Assembly: GCA_022841745.1 (NCBI GenBank)
Contig: JALHQW010000028.1
Coordinates: 1-64,000, forward strand
Direction: 5' to 3'
From: Saprospiraceae bacterium
Lineage (GTDB): Bacteria > Bacteroidota > Bacteroidia > Chitinophagales > Saprospiraceae
DNA: 64,000 nucleotides
Shown here: positions 24,886 to 33,122 of the stretch, one piece after another
How positions within the stretch are numbered: the first letter of the stretch is position 1
Layout: every line of letters starts with the position of its first letter
The notes under the pieces: generated by a model
What the model was told of the DNA's origin: nothing
The model's input: the letters and a program-made list of their open reading frames with translations, nothing else
Databases searched by the model: none
Made by a program: the position numbers and the translations under genes

Positions 24886-24920
24886 GCAGTGTATGTTTGT
24901 TCTCCAAACCAATCATCAAG

Positions 24921-25211
24921 ATGAAAGCAATCCACTGGTTTTACCTCGGCGTAGGCATTGATGGCCTCGCCATGTGCATCGCCATTTTCCACGTCATTTC
25001 AGATAGTCTCAAAGGCTATCGAGGCACCAATAACCCTACCATGTACACAGCCCTGCTTGGCATGGGCGCCCTCATCGGTGCTGCTTTTTTGTTGAAACAT
25101 TTTGGTAAAATCGGCTTCGCCAACGCCCTGCTCTGGATTCCTGGCACCCTGCTGGCTGGCTACGGCCTGATGACCCTGCTGTTCATCCTCTTCAAACCCG
25201 ATATGCGCTGA
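24921..25211 (+). CDS. Small membrane protein
   Basis: A 96-residue protein from ATG 24921 (MKAIHWFYLGVGIDGLAMCI). Three hydrophobic segments at about 5-24, 45-60 and 68-90 suggest an inner-membrane protein. The frame runs back to 24762 inside the DUF5916 gene, which is ignored. No family is recognised. The next gene begins 4 bases after its stop. Confidence 0.65.
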   Translation: MKAIHWFYLGVGIDGLAMCIAIFHVISDSLKGYRGTNNPTMYTALLGMGALIGAAFLLKHFGKIGFANALLWIPGTLLAGYGLMTLLFILFKPDMR

Positions 25212-25215
25212 ACCC

Positions 25216-26610
25216 ATGCTGATAAAAGAAAACAGCATTGTGCAAAACCGCTTTGTCGTGGAACGGGAGTGGTCCATTCCCGAGTTGCTGGAGTCATTCG
25301 ACCCGCTGTACGGCGAGCCACTGGCCGAGCGGAATGCTGCCATTCAACAGTTGTTGCCGAAGGCAATGGAAATCTACGACGACCTGAGCGACCTCGCACG
25401 CCTGCGCCTTGAATTTTGGCGGCTTTTTGCTCCGCAACGGGTTGACGAGCAATGGTTTAAGTACACGACTACAGTTACCAATTCCTATACTTGGGAACTT
25501 ACCGTGAATGCCGACGGCTTGTTTTTCAACGACCTATCGGGGGAGTACAGCAGCCATCCCGGTAGGGTTTACGAGCAAATGCACTGCGATTTTTGGTTCT
25601 TCGGCCCCATGATGCCGATGCCCGATTTGGAGATGCGGAAAAGGGTTTTGTCGGTGCTCCGCAATGCGCTCTTAGACGTGGACAGCCCCGTTGCAAAGGC
25701 CCATTTCGAGCTGTTCGAATATCCCTCGCTGGAGATTGCGCCCATGTGGGAGGAAGGCGACCACTACCGCACGGACTATGTCACGCTGCGCAAACACGGC
25801 ATCGAACATGGCGCCACCACTTGGAGGGATGGGCTACTTTACACCTCTTTCATCGCCTATGAGCGTTTTTTGGCGGAGCCAGCCGCCACTTTGGATGGCA
25901 CTATGCTGACGCCAACGATAAGGGAAAGCATCGAACAGCACATTTCTCGGAGGTTCAAGGTAAAGCCCCAATTGGATGACCTTGCCCCAACACCCAATGC
26001 CAAGTCGAAGCAATTGTTCATGGAGGCCAAGGGCAAGCCTAAGCCCAGCCAGCAAGGCTACGAGGCAAGCCCCAAGGAAGAGGAGGTTATTTGGCCTCTC
26101 GAACTCAACGACCGCCTTGCACAGCAGCTGCGGGAATCAGACAAAGAGGAGGTGCTGCGCCAATTGGCGGAGTCGCTGCACGAAAACGGCGCACCCGTGG
26201 CCGACCTGCTTTATGAAGTTGGCAAAGCCGCATTGCCGAAGGCAAAAATGGCCTTGTCCAAGCTGCTCATGGAAAAATACGATCCCGAACGGGGTGTGGA
26301 AGTCCACCTGACACTGCTGGAATACGAAGCACAGGACAGCTATTGGAGGGACTATGTGTTCAGCGCCTTCAATCGGCAGCGGCACAACCCCGCCGTGCAA
26401 CGCTGGTTGGTGCAGTGCCTGCGTGGCGACAACGAGTTGCATTTCAAAAAAGCCGTGGATGTGCTCGTGGGCTGGGGACTGATGTTTGGCCATACCGAGT
26501 TCGCCGACCGGGATATGCTCCGTGCCCTCAACTGGCAGGACGCCTTCGCCGCCGATCCTGATTTCAACAAGGCACTTGAAAAAGTAGTTAAAGTGATTGG
26601 TGATTCGTGA
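25216..26610 (+). CDS. Hypothetical protein, HEAT-like C-terminus possible
   Basis: A 464-residue soluble protein (MLIKENSIVQNRFVVEREWS). The N-terminal 230 residues mix helices and strands. A Lys/Pro-rich linker follows (about 255-280: PTPNAKSKQLFMEAKGKPKP). The C-terminal 180 residues are regular helices (EVLRQLAESLHENGAPVADL, KAALPKAKMALSKLLMEKYD) that could form a HEAT-like solenoid. No enzymatic motif is seen. Translation may be coupled to the membrane protein 4 bases upstream. The last five codons and the stop (VIGDS) lie in a GTGATTGGTGATTCGTGA word repeat that runs on into the intergenic region. Confidence 0.65.
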   Translation: MLIKENSIVQNRFVVEREWSIPELLESFDPLYGEPLAERNAAIQQLLPKAMEIYDDLSDLARLRLEFWRLFAPQRVDEQWFKYTTTVTNSYTWELTVNADGLFFNDLSGEYSSHPGRVYEQMHCDFWFFGPMMPMPDLEMRKRVLSVLRNALLDVDSPVAKAHFELFEYPSLEIAPMWEEGDHYRTDYVTLRKHGIEHGATTWRDGLLYTSFIAYERFLAEPAATLDGTMLTPTIRESIEQHISRRFKVKPQLDDLAPTPNAKSKQLFMEAKGKPKPSQQGYEASPKEEEVIWPLELNDRLAQQLRESDKEEVLRQLAESLHENGAPVADLLYEVGKAALPKAKMALSKLLMEKYDPERGVEVHLTLLEYEAQDSYWRDYVFSAFNRQRHNPAVQRWLVQCLRGDNELHFKKAVDVLVGWGLMFGHTEFADRDMLRALNWQDAFAADPDFNKALEKVVKVIGDS

Positions 26611-26894
26611 TTGGTAACTGGTGATTCGTGATTGGTGATTGGTGGCGCTACCCTGATAATCAATCACCAAATTAGGGGTGTTTAGAAATTTTTTCTTGTT
26701 GTACTTTTCCGGGAGAACATCCCCCTCACCCCCTTCAAAGGGGGAATTCATGTCTGCTAATTTTTACGATTCGAGCAATTTAGCAGGGTCTTATTCCCCC
26801 TTTGAAGGGGGTGAGGGGGATGTTTGGGAGAGATGCTGACACTTCAATTTTTCCTTAACACCACCAATCACGAATCACCAATCACCAATCACCA
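26592..26894. repeat. Nested inverted-repeat element of about 300 bp with short-word arms
   Basis: The outer arms are word repeats in opposite orientation: GTGATTGGTGATTCGTGATT types (26592-26645) and CACCAATCACGAATCACC types (26859-26894). Inside is a perfect 32-bp inverted repeat, 26716-26747 against 26793-26824 (core CCCCCTCACCCCCTTCAAAG). Inside that, CTGCTAA and TTAGCAG form a small third stem. The whole can fold into one long cruciform. It overlaps the 3' end of the gene at 25216-26610 and ends 4 bases before ATG 26899. Confidence 0.85.
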
Positions 26895-26898
26895 TACA

Positions 26899-27264
26899 AT
26901 GCGCTATTTACTCGGTCCCGAACTACTTTGGCTGTTGTTCTACGGCGTGGCCAGGCTCATCGTCAAGGCCAACGTGCCACCTTCCAAGCGGATGGACAAT
27001 TTCATTGACACCTGTTGGTTTTGGGTGCCAGTTGTTTGTGTCATCCTAACCTTTGCGCTGTGGTGGTTGCCCACCGTGGAGCGCCGATGGCTTTTGCCAC
27101 GGGCTTGGGTGGTCGGCATCTTGGGAGGCCATTTTGTGCTGGAAACAATCATGTCGGCGTACAGCGTACAAGGGCCGGGCAGCGGAATGGGCTATTTGGC
27201 AGGGATGATATTGGTATTTTGCCTGCTCGTTGCGGGCAGTGTGGTCATTTTGATTAAATTCTAA
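26899..27264 (+). CDS. Small membrane protein
   Basis: A 121-residue protein from ATG 26899 (MRYLLGPELLWLLFYGVARL). Hydrophobic segments near 5-22, 40-58, 70-88 and 98-118 suggest three to four membrane helices. A repeat tract ends directly before the start, so the in-frame extension to 26824 is not used. No family is recognised. It is followed after 2 bases by the 60-residue gene. Confidence 0.65.
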   Translation: MRYLLGPELLWLLFYGVARLIVKANVPPSKRMDNFIDTCWFWVPVVCVILTFALWWLPTVERRWLLPRAWVVGILGGHFVLETIMSAYSVQGPGSGMGYLAGMILVFCLLVAGSVVILIKF

Positions 27265-27266
27265 CC

Positions 27267-27449
27267 ATGAAACGATTGCACCTAAATTCGTTGCAAGCCT
27301 GGCTTTTTCTAACAGGCCCCGGCGTGCGCTATGTGCCAGAGCATGTTTGGCGCTCCAAGTTCTTTTGGGTGGCGCTGGCGGTAATGGTGGTCGGCATTTT
27401 AATTTATCACAACACCCGTAAAAACAAGCATGATGGCAGGCATTTTTGA
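27267..27449 (+). CDS. Very small membrane protein
   Basis: A 60-residue protein (MKRLHLNSLQAWLFLTGPGV) with one strong membrane segment, FFWVALAVMVVGILIYH, and a basic tail. Its 3' end overlaps the next start by 20 bases, and it begins 2 bases after the preceding stop, so these genes form one transcription unit. Function unknown. Confidence 0.6.
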   Translation: MKRLHLNSLQAWLFLTGPGVRYVPEHVWRSKFFWVALAVMVVGILIYHNTRKNKHDGRHF

Positions 27450-27768
27450 TGCTTTGAAATCCCTTTTCGGGCAAGCGCCAGCCGATGGCAGCTACCAAGT
27501 TTCCTACGCCAACCAAGGCAGGTGTGGCTACGTTTATTATCGCAGTCGGGAATGCGACCTTGACATGTATTTCGAGTTCGGCGGCGGCGATGTGGTGGCG
27601 AGCATTAACGTGCCCAGCCCCGCTGAATGGACGGCCAAGACAGGGCTTCCGTTGGAGCGACGGTTGCCCATCCTGAACAATATCGGCAAGCAGGTGGTGC
27701 GAGACCAAACGACGATGGGCAGGGGTGCGTACGAAATCGAGGATGGGTGGATCATCATCAAAAATTGA
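27430..27768 (+). CDS. Hypothetical small protein
   Basis: A 112-residue soluble protein (MMAGIFDALKSLFGQAPADG). A central stretch alternates beta strands (GRCGYVYYRSRECDLDMYFE, then DVVASINVPSP) and a C-terminal strand GAYEIEDGWIIIK. The second ATG, one codon on, is equally possible. It overlaps the 60-residue gene by 20 bases. The gene on the other strand faces it, with 6 bases between the stops. Confidence 0.65.
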   Translation: MMAGIFDALKSLFGQAPADGSYQVSYANQGRCGYVYYRSRECDLDMYFEFGGGDVVASINVPSPAEWTAKTGLPLERRLPILNNIGKQVVRDQTTMGRGAYEIEDGWIIIKN

Positions 27769-27774
27769 TGGATC

Positions 27775-28713
27775 TCACTGCATTTTCTCTGGCTCGAACT
27801 TGATGCCCCAATGCTCGATATATTCCTCTATTGGCCCAAGACCCACCTCCGCCCGCCGTTTATTGACATTGGATGGGTCTTCGAGGGGGTAGATTTCATA
27901 GCCATTCTTGTCTTCCCTAAGCCGCATTTGGGAACCATAGATTTGCTTCACGCCCCGGTTCATGTTCATGCGGTCAATGAGGTAAGCCCAATTGCCCATT
28001 GAGGTCTTGCCTTCCCGGGCCGCATGTTCCACCAAGGGATAGTACCGTTGCTGGTATTCAATGGGCGCATGTTGGATGACAAGCCATGTCGTATTGGCTT
28101 CAGACTTCCCCACCACTTCTGGGCCTGGATAGCCTCCTATTTCTTGGACAATGGCCGCCAGCCTTACCTCGTTCACGCTGTCCACTTGCCGGAAACTCAT
28201 GCCGGACCAGTAGTATTTGCTGCCTGCGCAATCCGTGGCATCGGGCAGGCGGTGCTCCGTGCGGATGAACTGGTCGAAATGGTGGATTTCTGCCATTTGG
28301 GCCTTCAAGCGGTAATCGTACTGCGGCAACTGGCGTATGCAGGCCCTTTGCAATGGGTGCCAGTTGAGGAAAGGGCGAAAGCGGTAAAGCTCGGAGCCTT
28401 CGTCGAGCACCAGTTCGCAGAGGTCGGCGGGGTGCTGCAAGGCGCATTTTTGCAGCCAATGGTTGGCGGAGGCAAACTCCCTTGTTTGCAGGTAGGAGAA
28501 TGCCAGCCGGTATTTGGAACGGAATGCTGCCTCCGTGATTTCCATGGCTTTTTTATAAAAATAAATGGCCTCCCAGTAACTGCCCGCCTCGAAGAACTCA
28601 TCGCCCGCATCTATGTTGCGGATGTAGGCAGGTGCCGTGGTGATGTACTGCTTTACCTGAGACAATAGACAACAAGGGCAACAGACGGCAAGGGCAAAAA
28701 GGAAGGCTTTCAT
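27775..28713 (-). CDS. DUF6624 protein with N-terminal TPR-like helices
   Basis: A 312-residue exported protein. The signal peptide MKAFLFALAVCCPCCLLSQ has a Cys-rich core; the first Cys of CCLL could be lipidated but the lipobox is poor. Residues about 35-110 look like two TPR-like helical pairs (AGDEFFEAGSYWEAIYFYKK). The C-terminal 170 residues match DUF6624, with NTTWLVIQHAPIEYQQRYYP, LIDRMNMNRGVKQIYGSQ and EDPSNVNKRRAEVGL. Members are frequent in Bacteroidota as secreted or periplasmic proteins of unknown role. Confidence 0.8.
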   Translation of the reverse strand: MKAFLFALAVCCPCCLLSQVKQYITTAPAYIRNIDAGDEFFEAGSYWEAIYFYKKAMEITEAAFRSKYRLAFSYLQTREFASANHWLQKCALQHPADLCELVLDEGSELYRFRPFLNWHPLQRACIRQLPQYDYRLKAQMAEIHHFDQFIRTEHRLPDATDCAGSKYYWSGMSFRQVDSVNEVRLAAIVQEIGGYPGPEVVGKSEANTTWLVIQHAPIEYQQRYYPLVEHAAREGKTSMGNWAYLIDRMNMNRGVKQIYGSQMRLREDKNGYEIYPLEDPSNVNKRRAEVGLGPIEEYIEHWGIKFEPEKMQ

Positions 28714-28974
28714 CGTGGTGTGGCGGTTTTATTGGGTAAAAATAACCGTTATTTTATGTTTTTTGAACCATTGGATCATACCTAAAAACCTGCTTGGCAA
28801 AACAATGCCCAATCGCATTACAAACCACAGGAGCAGATGGGCGGGCAAAATGTACAGACAGTTTTACAAAGCAATTTGGCTGGTTAAAGCAGTGTATCGT
28901 TTCCAGTCGTTTTATTGGGCACCCACGATTTTTTATAAGCCAAAAGTCCCCTACTCATTGAACTTCTCACCCCC

Positions 28975-29018
28975 TATCTTTGTCCTAAAGTCGCCCTAAT
29001 TTTGCCTTTCTACTTTTG
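28975..29018 (+). promoter_or_regulatory. Three tandem -7 motifs upstream of uvrB
   Basis: TATCTTTG (28975-28982), TAATTTTG (28997-29004) and TACTTTTG (29011-29018) all fit TAnnTTTG, within 65 bases of the uvrB ATG. The TTTG ending the first copy could also serve as a -33 element for the second, at a short spacing of 14. Several start sites, or one promoter among look-alikes, are possible. The rest of 28714-28974 shows nothing clear. Confidence 0.5.
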
Positions 29019-29037
29019 CCTTTTTCCTTGAATCACA

Positions 29038-31053
29038 ATGTCCATCTTCCACCTCGATAGCAATTACAAGCCCACCGGCGACCAGCCACAAGCCATCCGA
29101 CAGCTGGTATCGGGCGTACAGAACCACGAACGGGCACAGGTGCTGCTCGGCGTCACGGGTTCGGGCAAGACCTTTACCATCGCCAACGTCATTGCGCAGC
29201 TCGACCGGCCCGTGCTTGTACTTACGCACAATAAAACGCTCACGGCGCAGCTCTACGGCGAGTTCCGGGAGTTCTTCCCGGACAATGCAGTGGAGTATTT
29301 TGTCAGCTACTATGATTACTATCAGCCGGAGGCTTACATCTCCGTCACCGATACCTTCATCGAAAAGGACATGAACATCAACGAAGAGGTGGACAAGCTG
29401 CGGCTACGGGCCACCTCGTCGCTGCTGAGTGGCCGGCGGGACATCATCATCGTGGCCTCGGTCTCCTGCATCTATGGCATGGGCAACCCCGAAGACCTCA
29501 GCACGAGCATCATCCGCATTGCCGAAGGCATGAAAATAACGAGGAATTCGTTCCTCCTCAAACTCGTCGAAAGCCTATACGCCCGCACCGAGGTGGACTT
29601 CAAGCGGGCCACCTTCCGGGTGCGGGGCGACACGGTGGACATCAACCTGCCCTACGTGGACTACGGCTATCGCATCATTTTTTTTGGCGATGAAATAGAG
29701 GCCATCGAACGGCTCGAAATCGAGAGCGGGAAGCGGATAGAGAAACTAAGCACTGCCGCTATTTTCCCCGCCAACCTCTACGTGCCGCCCAAGGAGCGCA
29801 TGGGCGACATCATCCGTGACATCCAGGACGAACTTTGGGAGCAGGTCAAGTATTTTGAAAAAGAAGGCCGCTACTCGGAGGCCAAGCGCATCAAGGAGCG
29901 CACCGAGTTCGACCTCGAAATGATAAAAGAACTCGGCTATTGCAGCGGCGTGGAGAACTACTCCCGCTTCTTCGATGGCCGGGTGCCGGGCACGAGACCC
30001 TTCTGCCTCCTCGATTATTTCCCCGACGACTACCTGATGGTGATTGACGAGAGCCACGTGACCATTCCGCAGGTACGGGGCATGTGGGGCGGCGACCGTG
30101 CCCGCAAGATGAACCTCGTCAACTGGGGTTTCCGGCTGCCTTCGGCAATAGACAACCGACCGCTCAGCTTCACCGAGTTTGAGAGCTTGCAGAACCAGGT
30201 CATCTACGTCAGCGCCACGCCCGGCGACTTTGAGATGGAACAAACTGGCGGCGAAATCGTCGAGCAGCTCATCCGCCCGACAGGACTGATTGACCCGCCG
30301 ATAGAAGTGCGGCCCAGCCTGAACCAAGTGGACGACCTGATGGCCGAGATACAGGAACGGGTGGTGAAAAACGAGCGCATCCTCGTCACGACGCTCACCA
30401 AGCGCATGGCCGAGGAGTTGGCCAAGTATTTTGCGAAGCTGGACATAAAAGTACGCTACATCCACTCGGAGGTGGAGACGATGGAGCGGGTGGAAATCCT
30501 GCGGGACCTGCGCCTCGGCGAGTTCGATGTGCTCATCGGCGTGAACCTCTTGCGGGAGGGCCTCGACCTGCCGGAAGTCTCGCTCGTCGCCATCCTCGAT
30601 GCGGACAAGGAGGGCTTCCTTCGCAACGACCGCTCGCTCACCCAGACCGCTGGCCGTGCTGCCCGTAACGTGAACGGCCTCGTTATCTTCTACGCCGACG
30701 TCATCACCGACTCCATGCAGCGCACCATTGACGAGACGAACCGCCGCCGCAGCATCCAGATTGCCTACAACGAGGAGCACGGAATCACGCCAAGGACCTT
30801 GGCCAAGAGCCGGGAGGAAATCCTCGCCCGCAGCAGCGTACTCGACATCCGGGGCAAGCGGGAATACTATATCGAACCAGAAACCCTCAGTATCGCCGCC
30901 GACCCCATCGTGGCGCACATGACCCGTGACCAAGTGGAGCGCCTCATCGCAGAGACGGAAAGCAAGATGAAGAAGGCAGCGAAGGATTTGGACTTTATCT
31001 CGGCGGCGCAGTTTAGGGATGAGATGTTGGCGTTGAGGGAGAGGTTGAAGTAA
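29038..31053 (+). CDS. uvrB: Excinuclease ABC subunit B
   Basis: The damage-verifying DNA helicase subunit of nucleotide excision repair, working with UvrA and UvrC in the cytoplasm. At 671 residues it has the usual length. Walker A is GVTGSGKT (38-45); the beta-hairpin that probes DNA contains YYDYYQPEAY; the helicase domain 2 motifs LLREGLDLPEVSLVAILDAD and QTAGRAARN are intact; the C-terminal UVR motif that binds UvrC is present (DLDFISAAQFRDEM). ATG 29038 gives the standard MSIFHLDSNYKPTGDQP start. It is transcribed alone; uvrA and uvrC are not in the window. Confidence 0.98.
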   Translation: MSIFHLDSNYKPTGDQPQAIRQLVSGVQNHERAQVLLGVTGSGKTFTIANVIAQLDRPVLVLTHNKTLTAQLYGEFREFFPDNAVEYFVSYYDYYQPEAYISVTDTFIEKDMNINEEVDKLRLRATSSLLSGRRDIIIVASVSCIYGMGNPEDLSTSIIRIAEGMKITRNSFLLKLVESLYARTEVDFKRATFRVRGDTVDINLPYVDYGYRIIFFGDEIEAIERLEIESGKRIEKLSTAAIFPANLYVPPKERMGDIIRDIQDELWEQVKYFEKEGRYSEAKRIKERTEFDLEMIKELGYCSGVENYSRFFDGRVPGTRPFCLLDYFPDDYLMVIDESHVTIPQVRGMWGGDRARKMNLVNWGFRLPSAIDNRPLSFTEFESLQNQVIYVSATPGDFEMEQTGGEIVEQLIRPTGLIDPPIEVRPSLNQVDDLMAEIQERVVKNERILVTTLTKRMAEELAKYFAKLDIKVRYIHSEVETMERVEILRDLRLGEFDVLIGVNLLREGLDLPEVSLVAILDADKEGFLRNDRSLTQTAGRAARNVNGLVIFYADVITDSMQRTIDETNRRRSIQIAYNEEHGITPRTLAKSREEILARSSVLDIRGKREYYIEPETLSIAADPIVAHMTRDQVERLIAETESKMKKAAKDLDFISAAQFRDEMLALRERLK

Positions 31054-31056
31054 TGC

Positions 31057-32301
31057 TCAATCGTACTTTGCGATCCGAAACCTCCCCAAATCCGCCCTCA
31101 ACTTCTTCTTCCGCTGTTTTTCATGTTCATACACCACCCTCCCCAGCTCCCCAAAAAATGGCAGCCCCACCGTTTCATACTCATACTGGTCATCATTGAA
31201 AACACCATCGGCGTTCACATGGATGGTGGCGGCTAAGAAGAACTCCACCCCTGCGTCGAAGTCCACGATATAGGACACATCGGTCAGGAAGCCGTAGGCC
31301 CAGCCTACTTTGTTGAAGATGCGGATATTGGGCGGGATGCGGTCTGTTTCCTTGTTATCTCCGAAGAGAAAGAACTTGACGTAGTGGTCGGGTTCGTGGT
31401 CGTATTTGGGGTGCTGGCTTTCCCTCGGCAGTTCCGACATGACTTGGTAAAGGTAGCGGTAGTCGTCGTCGGTGAGGTCGAAGCGACGGGCGGGCGGCAC
31501 GGCTTCGGGGAAGATGACGGCTTGCAGGATGTCGTGGAAGTCTTGTAGGGAAAAGTAGTTCTTCTTGGAAAAATCAAACGGCTGTTTGATGAGGGAGTCG
31601 CCTTCGTAGTAGCCCTTGCCACGTTGCGTTTCGGTCAGTTGGAAATCGGTCGTGGCCTTGCTATAGACTTCGCCTTGGTGGTAGCGCAGCTTTTCCCCAT
31701 CATAAAAACTGACGGGGTTTGTGTGGCGGTTGGCCGCTTCGTCGTAGCCCGGTACGCCAAGGCGGTGGACGATGCGCACGTCCTCATAGCCCTTTGCCCA
31801 AAGCCCCTCGTTTAGCGCCTGCTGCCCCACGAACTCGTAGAGGCGGTTGCTGGCATCGTTGTCACTCACGATAAAGAGCTTCTTGGCGTAATGCGCCACG
31901 GAAGGCTGGCCGTTGGCAGCAGTAGAGTCCGTTTCGGCTGCGGTCTGCGGGGAGCTTGCAGCGCCGTTTTTCATGGTTGAATACTTATCCAAGCCCTTGA
32001 TTTTCAGCTTGTTCAGCTTTTCCATCGCCATGAGCGCAATCGGCATCTTCACCATGCTGGCGGGGTAGTAGTAGTGGTTTTTATCCAACTGGTAGCTGTG
32101 CTGCTTGAAATGCGGGAAACCTTTTTCATCCCTATTAATCTGGGTATAAATGATTTGGATATCGTACTGCCCAGGGTTGTCGAGCAGTTGTTGGAAGGCC
32201 GCTGGTCGGGACTTCATCAGTTTTTGCAGGAGGTTTTTCTGCGCCATGGTTGGCCAGCAGAGGAGCAGGGAACCCAAAACGGCAAGGCAAGTGCGGTTCA
32301 T
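31057..32301 (-). CDS. Class A beta-lactamase-like serine hydrolase
   Basis: A 414-residue exported protein. Signal peptide MNRTCLAVLGSLLLCWPTMAQ. The three active-site elements of the penicillin-binding fold are visible: SMVK (Ser82-Lys85), SDN at 146-148, and KVG in place of KTG (FNKVGWAYGF near 342). The replacement of Thr by Val in KTG and a length well above class A beta-lactamases argue for a peptidase or esterase rather than a drug-hydrolysing enzyme. Insertions between SxxK and SDN (a Ser/Thr/Ala-rich loop) are unusual. It faces uvrB, with stops 3 bases apart. Confidence 0.8.
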   Translation of the reverse strand: MNRTCLAVLGSLLLCWPTMAQKNLLQKLMKSRPAAFQQLLDNPGQYDIQIIYTQINRDEKGFPHFKQHSYQLDKNHYYYPASMVKMPIALMAMEKLNKLKIKGLDKYSTMKNGAASSPQTAAETDSTAANGQPSVAHYAKKLFIVSDNDASNRLYEFVGQQALNEGLWAKGYEDVRIVHRLGVPGYDEAANRHTNPVSFYDGEKLRYHQGEVYSKATTDFQLTETQRGKGYYEGDSLIKQPFDFSKKNYFSLQDFHDILQAVIFPEAVPPARRFDLTDDDYRYLYQVMSELPRESQHPKYDHEPDHYVKFFLFGDNKETDRIPPNIRIFNKVGWAYGFLTDVSYIVDFDAGVEFFLAATIHVNADGVFNDDQYEYETVGLPFFGELGRVVYEHEKQRKKKLRADLGRFRIAKYD

Positions 32302-32393
32302 CTTGTTTTTTGCCGCAAGGTAAAAACTGGAAATTAGTTCTACCTTGTTACTTTAGCCAATTCCAAATTCAAGACCTGAAAGAAGGCCGTCAA

Positions 32394-32574
32394 CGTCTCG
32401 GAACACGTCGCTTTTGTCATTCCCGAAAAATCGGGACAGGCTGTGAAAAGACCCGTCCATGTCGTGAGGGCAGCCATGCATGACCTCCCTCACGACGTGG
32501 ACAGGTTCCTTCGGAATAGCCTGTCCCGCACTGCGGGAACAAAAGCGACATGTTCCGAGACGTGTTCCGAGACG
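32394..32574. repeat. Nested inverted-repeat element of about 180 bp
   Basis: Outer arms CGTCTCGGAACACGTCGCTT (32394 on) and its near-perfect inverted copy ending at 32562. Within the arms lie two small hairpins with TCCCG and CGGGA stems. A central perfect 16-bp stem pairs GTCCATGTCGTGAGGG-type sequence (32455-32470, one mismatch) with 32487-32502. The right end carries a second direct copy of TGTTCCGAGACG (32551 and 32563). No coding capacity. It resembles a MITE or a large REP-type element. Flanks: the hydrolase gene starts at 32301 and the next gene ends at 32679. Confidence 0.8.
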
Positions 32575-32678
32575 TGTTCCTAAACTTTGAAGCGTTCCTT
32601 AGGGTTACTTTCTAAAGTAACAAAGTAGAATTAAGAAATTGAGAAACTGGGGAATCGAAGATTCACGCCAGTAAATTG

Positions 32679-32963
32679 TCACACCAGCCGCACCCCCTGC
32701 ACCTGCCAATCGCCACGGGGAAGGAAGTTTGCGAACTGCACCTCCACGCTGTGCTGCTCATAGTCAAAACGGTATTCGTTCAGGGAGAGGTCGTCGCCCA
32801 GGGATTTTTGGCGGCTTTGGCTGCCGGTGAAGTGCCCAAGCACATCGGTGTGTTGCTGTAAAATGCCCCGTACCCGGTACAGCATTTCAACTTCCGTCAT
32901 GGATTGCCCGGCGGCTTCCAGGGCGATATTGGCAAATTCTATGGTCAAGTCCAGCGTTTTCAT
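32679..32963 (-). CDS. Hypothetical protein
   Basis: A 94-residue protein from ATG 32963 (MKTLDLTIEFANIALEAAGQ); the in-frame ATG nine codons upstream has no support. Helical first half, then a strand-rich second half (YRFDYEQHSVEVQFANFLP). No family is recognised. It is transcribed alone. Confidence 0.55.
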   Translation of the reverse strand: MKTLDLTIEFANIALEAAGQSMTEVEMLYRVRGILQQHTDVLGHFTGSQSRQKSLGDDLSLNEYRFDYEQHSVEVQFANFLPRGDWQVQGVRLV

Positions 32964-33122
32964 GATGCAAAAATTTAGAAAGAGCGTCATCTATATTCCC
33001 ATTATTGCTGTTTTACGGGAATAGGTAACCCAATTTCAGGTTATTTTTTTCTTTTTGCCCTTTCTATCAAAAACATACGGAAATTTGCGCCCCCTTGGAT
33101 TTTGGAGGGGAGAAAAAAGACT

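Noticed and set aside
29746-30933. 395-residue minus-strand ORF inside uvrB
   Set aside because: It lies wholly opposite uvrB in the frame that stays open in GC-rich genes, and has no domain of its own.
31057-32301. Antibiotic resistance beta-lactamase
   Set aside because: KVG in place of KTG and the large insertions argue against a drug-hydrolysing class A enzyme.
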